Shown here: in pieces, positions 63,518 through 64,000 of the stretch
Layout: every line of letters starts with the position of its first letter
Numbering within the stretch: position 1 is the first letter of the stretch
NCBI GenBank assembly: GCA_018267215.1
Contig: JAFDYX010000001.1
Coordinates: forward strand, 62,001-126,000
Origin: Bacteroidota bacterium
GTDB taxonomy: Bacteria > Bacteroidota > Bacteroidia > Cytophagales > Cyclobacteriaceae
DNA length: 64,000 bases
Direction of reading: 5' to 3'
Notes under the pieces: model-generated
Told to the model about the DNA's origin: nothing
Database searches by the model: none
Seen by the model: the letters and a program-made list of their open reading frames with translations, nothing else
Made by a program: the position numbers and the translations under genes

Positions 63518-64000
63518 TTATTTAAAATTTTCTTTTTTAAAGTCGGCAAATTTTGTGTTGGCCGGATCCAGCACAATGGCTTTGTTTATGTCTGCCAACG
63601 CTAACTCTTTTTGGTTCAGATAATAATACGTGAGCCCCCGGTAATACCATTGGTTGGCCACACTAGATTTCAGGTTAATGGCTTCGGTAAAATCTTTCAA
63701 CGCATTGGAGTACATCTTTAGTGAATAGTAAGAATTAGCCCGGTAATAGTAATACTCATTTAAAAAAGCATCGTTTGATCCTTTTTGGATGGCCTGTGTA
63801 AAATCGGGAATGGCATCGGCAAAATCTTGCATTGCATATTTAGCATTACCCCGCCAATAATACGAATCAGCGTATGGCTGAATGGTTATACTTTTATCAA
63901 AATCGGGAATAGCCTCCTCATACTTACCTTGTGTATAAAGGCTCATGGCCCTGTAATAGTAGGCGTCTCCGTGATTTTCATTAATGCTGATTGCCTTGCT
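63518..64000 (-). CDS. TPR-repeat protein (3' part, runs off the window)
   Basis: 161 codons visible, open at the right edge (frame continues through the in-frame Met at 63946). Consecutive tetratricopeptide repeats: GDAYYYRAMSLYTQGKYEEA, DSYYWRGNAKYAMQDFADAI, YYYRANSYYSLKMYSNALKD, QWYYRGLTYYYLNQKELALA. A protein-interaction scaffold. It is upstream of dapF on the same strand, 7 bases between stop and the dapF TTG. Confidence 0.85.
   Translation of the reverse strand, partial: SKAISINENHGDAYYYRAMSLYTQGKYEEAIPDFDKSITIQPYADSYYWRGNAKYAMQDFADAIPDFTQAIQKGSNDAFLNEYYYYRANSYYSLKMYSNALKDFTEAINLKSSVANQWYYRGLTYYYLNQKELALADINKAIVLDPANTKFADFKKENFK

Noticed and set aside
1-64000. CRISPR array, rRNA or tRNA genes
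   Set aside because: No regularly spaced direct repeats and no rRNA or tRNA signatures found by eye; small tRNAs cannot be excluded without a covariance search.

Overview
The window looks like a chromosomal stretch of a Bacteroidota bacterium, most likely a Cytophagales-type lineage. Three things point there. Many genes are preceded by the Bacteroidota -7 element TAnnTTTG. Shine-Dalgarno sequences are rare. The gene content is typical: rbfA next to a LolC/E-type permease, Rho with a long disordered insert, a SecA of more than 1,100 residues, a PpiC/SurA/MoxR cluster, a type II glutaminyl cyclase-like M28 lipoprotein and a bacterial GGGP synthase. About 62 protein genes are supported, plus a few broken ones. 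I found no rRNA, tRNA or CRISPR array.

Layout. 1-5.5 kb (minus): DinB-like fragment, fatty-acid desaturase, ECF sigma factor, Gfo/Idh/MocA oxidoreductase, mutS. 5.6-10.3 kb (plus): diadenylate cyclase cdaA followed by a secreted WD40-caspase protein, then a small membrane protein. 10.3-14.5 kb: NTF2-like protein, a hydrolase/AraC pair, a probably broken small gene, a Sel1 lipoprotein and a stand-alone biotin carrier protein. 14.5-17.3 kb (minus): pnuC, NadR-like kinase and M19 dipeptidase in an overlapping operon. 17.5-26 kb: lipoproteins, glutaminyl cyclase-like M28 protein, gltD, a large membrane protein, rbfA-lolC/E, VOC and pentapeptide proteins, prfA. 26-33.5 kb: a glycine-zipper membrane protein, two secreted proteins (one with Asp-box repeats) and three TPM-domain genes in tandem. 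33.5-37.6 kb: YqeY, CvpA, hydrolase, CBS, NAD kinase (minus) and divergent pdxJ. 37.7-40.3 kb: S9 peptidase and a small lipoprotein.

40.3-42.7 kb is the accessory part. A DUF4468 gene, a REP-associated (RAYT) transposase gene and a decayed RHS fragment lie between the end of coaX and a second, diverged copy of that same coaX end. The RAYT gene is flanked by two perfect hairpins that are reverse complements of each other. The upstream hairpin cuts the RHS frame, and further palindromes are scattered around.

42.7-64 kb is core again: coaX, rho, serS, an RsbU/RsbV/RsbW-type partner-switch trio with no sigma gene beside it, a PpiC / PPIase-less lipoprotein / SurA / MoxR outer-membrane chaperone cluster, an M20 amidohydrolase, a Na/Pi symporter, two small envelope proteins, GGGP synthase, then secA with a coupled SPOR-domain protein, dapF and a TPR gene running off the window.

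The most unusual points are the RAYT/REP unit inside an island bounded by duplicated coaX ends, the cdaA-WD40-caspase pair, a group of core genes whose -7 box lies only 3-5 bases before the ATG (predicting leaderless mRNAs), the orphan partner-switch module, and a SPOR protein whose signal peptide is encoded by an inverted repeat.
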